Origin: Candidatus Gastranaerophilales bacterium
Lineage (GTDB): Bacteria; Cyanobacteriota; Vampirovibrionia; Gastranaerophilales; Gastranaerophilaceae
Assembly: GCA_944324245.1 (NCBI GenBank)
Contig: CALUVO010000005.1
Coordinates: 1-52,057, forward strand
Direction: 5' to 3'
DNA: 52,057 bases
The position numbers were made by a program, and so were the translations under genes. The notes beneath the pieces are model-generated. The model had not been told where the DNA came from. It saw only the letters and a program-made list of their open reading frames with translations, and did no database searches. Of the stretch, positions 50,832 through 52,057 are shown piece after piece; the first letter of the stretch is position 1; each line of letters starts with the position of its first letter.

Positions 50832-51548
50832 CTATCCTGCACTTAAACCCGCACACAGACTAATCGATTGTCCTGTCATGCCTTTTGCTTCTTCTGAAAC
50901 AATATATTTTACAAGGTTTGCAATCTCGTCCGGACAGATGAATCGTCTTTGCGGAATCATATCTATTTCTTCCTCATAAGAAAAATCACTTACAGAAACC
51001 GCATTTTCTGCAAGTTCTGTTTCTACCCACCCCGGGTTAATTGTATTTACCGTAATATTATCCTGAGCAAGTTCAAGCGCAAGCGCTTTTGTTAAACCAG
51101 TAAAAGCAGATTTTGTCATAGAATATAACGAAGCATTAGCTTCACCAACGACACCGCTTATAGACCCGATATTTACAATTCTGCCCCATTTTTTCTGTTT
51201 CATATACGGCACTGCATATTTTATCAATCTGTAGGGTACTTCACAATTTAGTTTTATCAGCTTTTTTATATCGTCATCTTTTGTATTTTCAACAGATGAA
51301 TAAATATAATCACCGGCATTATTTATGAGAATATCAAAATTGTTTGTCATTAATTTTTTACAGGCATTGTCATCAATAAGGTTACAAACAAAATAACCTG
51401 CTGCATTTATTTCATGAGCTGTATTTTTAAGTGTTGTTTCTGTGCGGGCACATATATATACATCATAACCCTCCAAAGACAAGAGTTTTGCAATGCTTTT
51501 ACCTATGCCTTTAGATGCGCCTGTAACGAGTACTGTTTTATTTTTCAT
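50832..51548 (-). CDS. Short-chain dehydrogenase/reductase
   Basis: A 238-residue SDR. VLVTGASKGIGKSIAKLL is the cofactor-binding TGxxxGIG, ILINNAGDY the NNAG motif, VNIGSISG the catalytic Ser and YSMTK the Y-x3-K pair, with NTINPGWVETELAE after it. It resembles FabG but is not in a fatty-acid gene cluster, so the substrate is open. I start at the ATG at 51548, inside the 3' end of the preceding gene; two earlier in-frame ATGs are possible. Confidence 0.9.
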   Translation of the reverse strand: MKNKTVLVTGASKGIGKSIAKLLSLEGYDVYICARTETTLKNTAHEINAAGYFVCNLIDDNACKKLMTNNFDILINNAGDYIYSSVENTKDDDIKKLIKLNCEVPYRLIKYAVPYMKQKKWGRIVNIGSISGVVGEANASLYSMTKSAFTGLTKALALELAQDNITVNTINPGWVETELAENAVSVSDFSYEEEIDMIPQRRFICPDEIANLVKYIVSEEAKGMTGQSISLCAGLSAG

Positions 51549-51879
51549 TTGAACCATTATTATATTCTGCCAGTATTTGTACAATAGATTCCATTAATAA
51601 TGATATTATTTCTTTTCTTTTATCATCATCGAGATTTTTTATTATTTCTACAGCAGAGTGTAATGAAATATTTTTATCGTACCACCTTCTGTATTCAGTA
51701 ATTTTATTTTCAGACAGCAGCGATATTTCACTGTCTTTATTTGTTCTTATTTCGCTGAGAATTATTTGAATCAAATCCTGTGCAATTTCTTCTCTTATAT
51801 CATCGGAAAGGTTTTCAATAAAAGTCATTAAATGACTCAAATCAGGATCTTTATCATACCAGCGTACATACTTGTTCAT
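51538..51879 (-). CDS. Small protein with two WYDK repeats
   Basis: A 113-residue helical, acidic protein made of two similar units. YVRWYDKDPDLSHLMTFIENLSDDIREEI..IQIIL (about 4-41) and YRRWYDKNISLHSAVEIIKNLDDDKRKEI..VQIL (about 63-103). The repeated core R-W-Y-D-K followed by an aliphatic helix and DD-R-EI is clear. Function unknown. Its 3' end overlaps the SDR start by about 11 bases, so the two are coupled. Confidence 0.75.
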   Translation of the reverse strand: MNKYVRWYDKDPDLSHLMTFIENLSDDIREEIAQDLIQIILSEIRTNKDSEISLLSENKITEYRRWYDKNISLHSAVEIIKNLDDDKRKEIISLLMESIVQILAEYNNGSNEK

Positions 51880-51909
51880 AACATCAATAAAATAGCATAT
51901 TTTATTTTA

Positions 51910-52057
51910 CATCGTCAACTGACTCCGGAGATGTCTTGGATTATTGGCGTTCACAAGGTCAAGTACTTCATTTCAAATTTTTATTCTAAAAATTTTCCAT
52001 TTCGTTGTCCTTGTTCACATGGCTGTTCGCTCTCTTCGTTCGACTCCACAGCCGCTC
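51910..52057 (+). repeat. Mosaic intergenic repeat, copy F (runs off the window)
   Basis: It starts with ATCGTCAACTGACTCCG (51911-51927), the end module in the same orientation as copy C. GTCTTGGATTATTGG (51933-51947), TTGTTCACATGGCTGT (52010-52025) and CCACAGCCGC follow, as in the right part of copy E. Between them is an insertion not seen in copy E (about 51955-52005). No gene in this segment. Confidence 0.8.

Overview
This is an AT-rich bacterial chromosome segment. The best guess for its source is a non-photosynthetic, fermentative relative of Cyanobacteria (Gastranaerophilales / Vampirovibrionia, gut-type). This is inference. It rests on the low GC, adhE-based ethanol fermentation, rubrerythrin/Hcp anaerobic stress genes, a Gram-negative envelope (porin-like barrel, PilC/GspF, SIMPL protein), and several unrelated proteins that carry a short N-terminal Phe-x-Gly motif (consensus like ISFKG or NIAFG). 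I remember that motif from this group, but no search was run. UGA is a normal stop: RF2 is present with its autoregulatory frameshift.

Layout. 1-2.4 kb: end of an unknown gene, tRNA-His, and an operon of an active AAA+ ATPase plus a protein that looks like an AAA+ fold with a dead P-loop. The ATPase gene seems to have lost its 5' end to an intergenic repeat. 2.8-5.3 kb: small tagged proteins, a thioredoxin operon and YbaK. 5.3-8.6 kb: a zinc unit (ZIP carrier, P1B ATPase, SmtB-type repressor) with three near-identical operators. 9-12.8 kb: porin-like barrel, and an operon of a GspF/PilC-like protein, a catalytically dead M48-like protein and a secreted protein. 13-20 kb: phosphoglucose isomerase, rubrerythrin, an orphan sensor kinase, SIMPL protein, PnuC and a duplicated membrane protein. 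20.4-21.25 kb: mosaic repeat containing a 613-bp foldback element. 21.25-26.4 kb: hcp with a divergent Crp/Fnr regulator, NlpC-like protein, TPR protein and L,D-transpeptidase. 28.3-33.4 kb: a surface-glycan cluster (GT2, radical SAM, epimerase, FkbM methyltransferase). 33.7-39.7 kb: adhE with Rex-like sites, a large TPR protein and Dus. 39.9-41.6 kb: decaying genes, namely a kinase-like gene with two in-frame UGA codons and a truncated second copy of the SIMPL gene. 41.6-52 kb: housekeeping genes (rph, metG, prfB, ksgA, ispE), PAP2 phosphatase, spermidine-synthase-like protein, more tagged small proteins, an SDR, and another repeat at the right edge.

Most notable: (i) the shared N-terminal F-x-G motif on unrelated proteins; (ii) a family of mosaic, hairpin-rich, relatively GC-rich intergenic repeats that abut gene starts and stops; (iii) the active/pseudo AAA+ pair; (iv) compact regulatory sites (zinc operators filling promoter spacers, a palindrome at -41.5 of hcp, Rex-like sites at adhE); (v) several genes whose -10 box lies 5-8 nt before the start codon with no Shine-Dalgarno, suggesting leaderless mRNAs.
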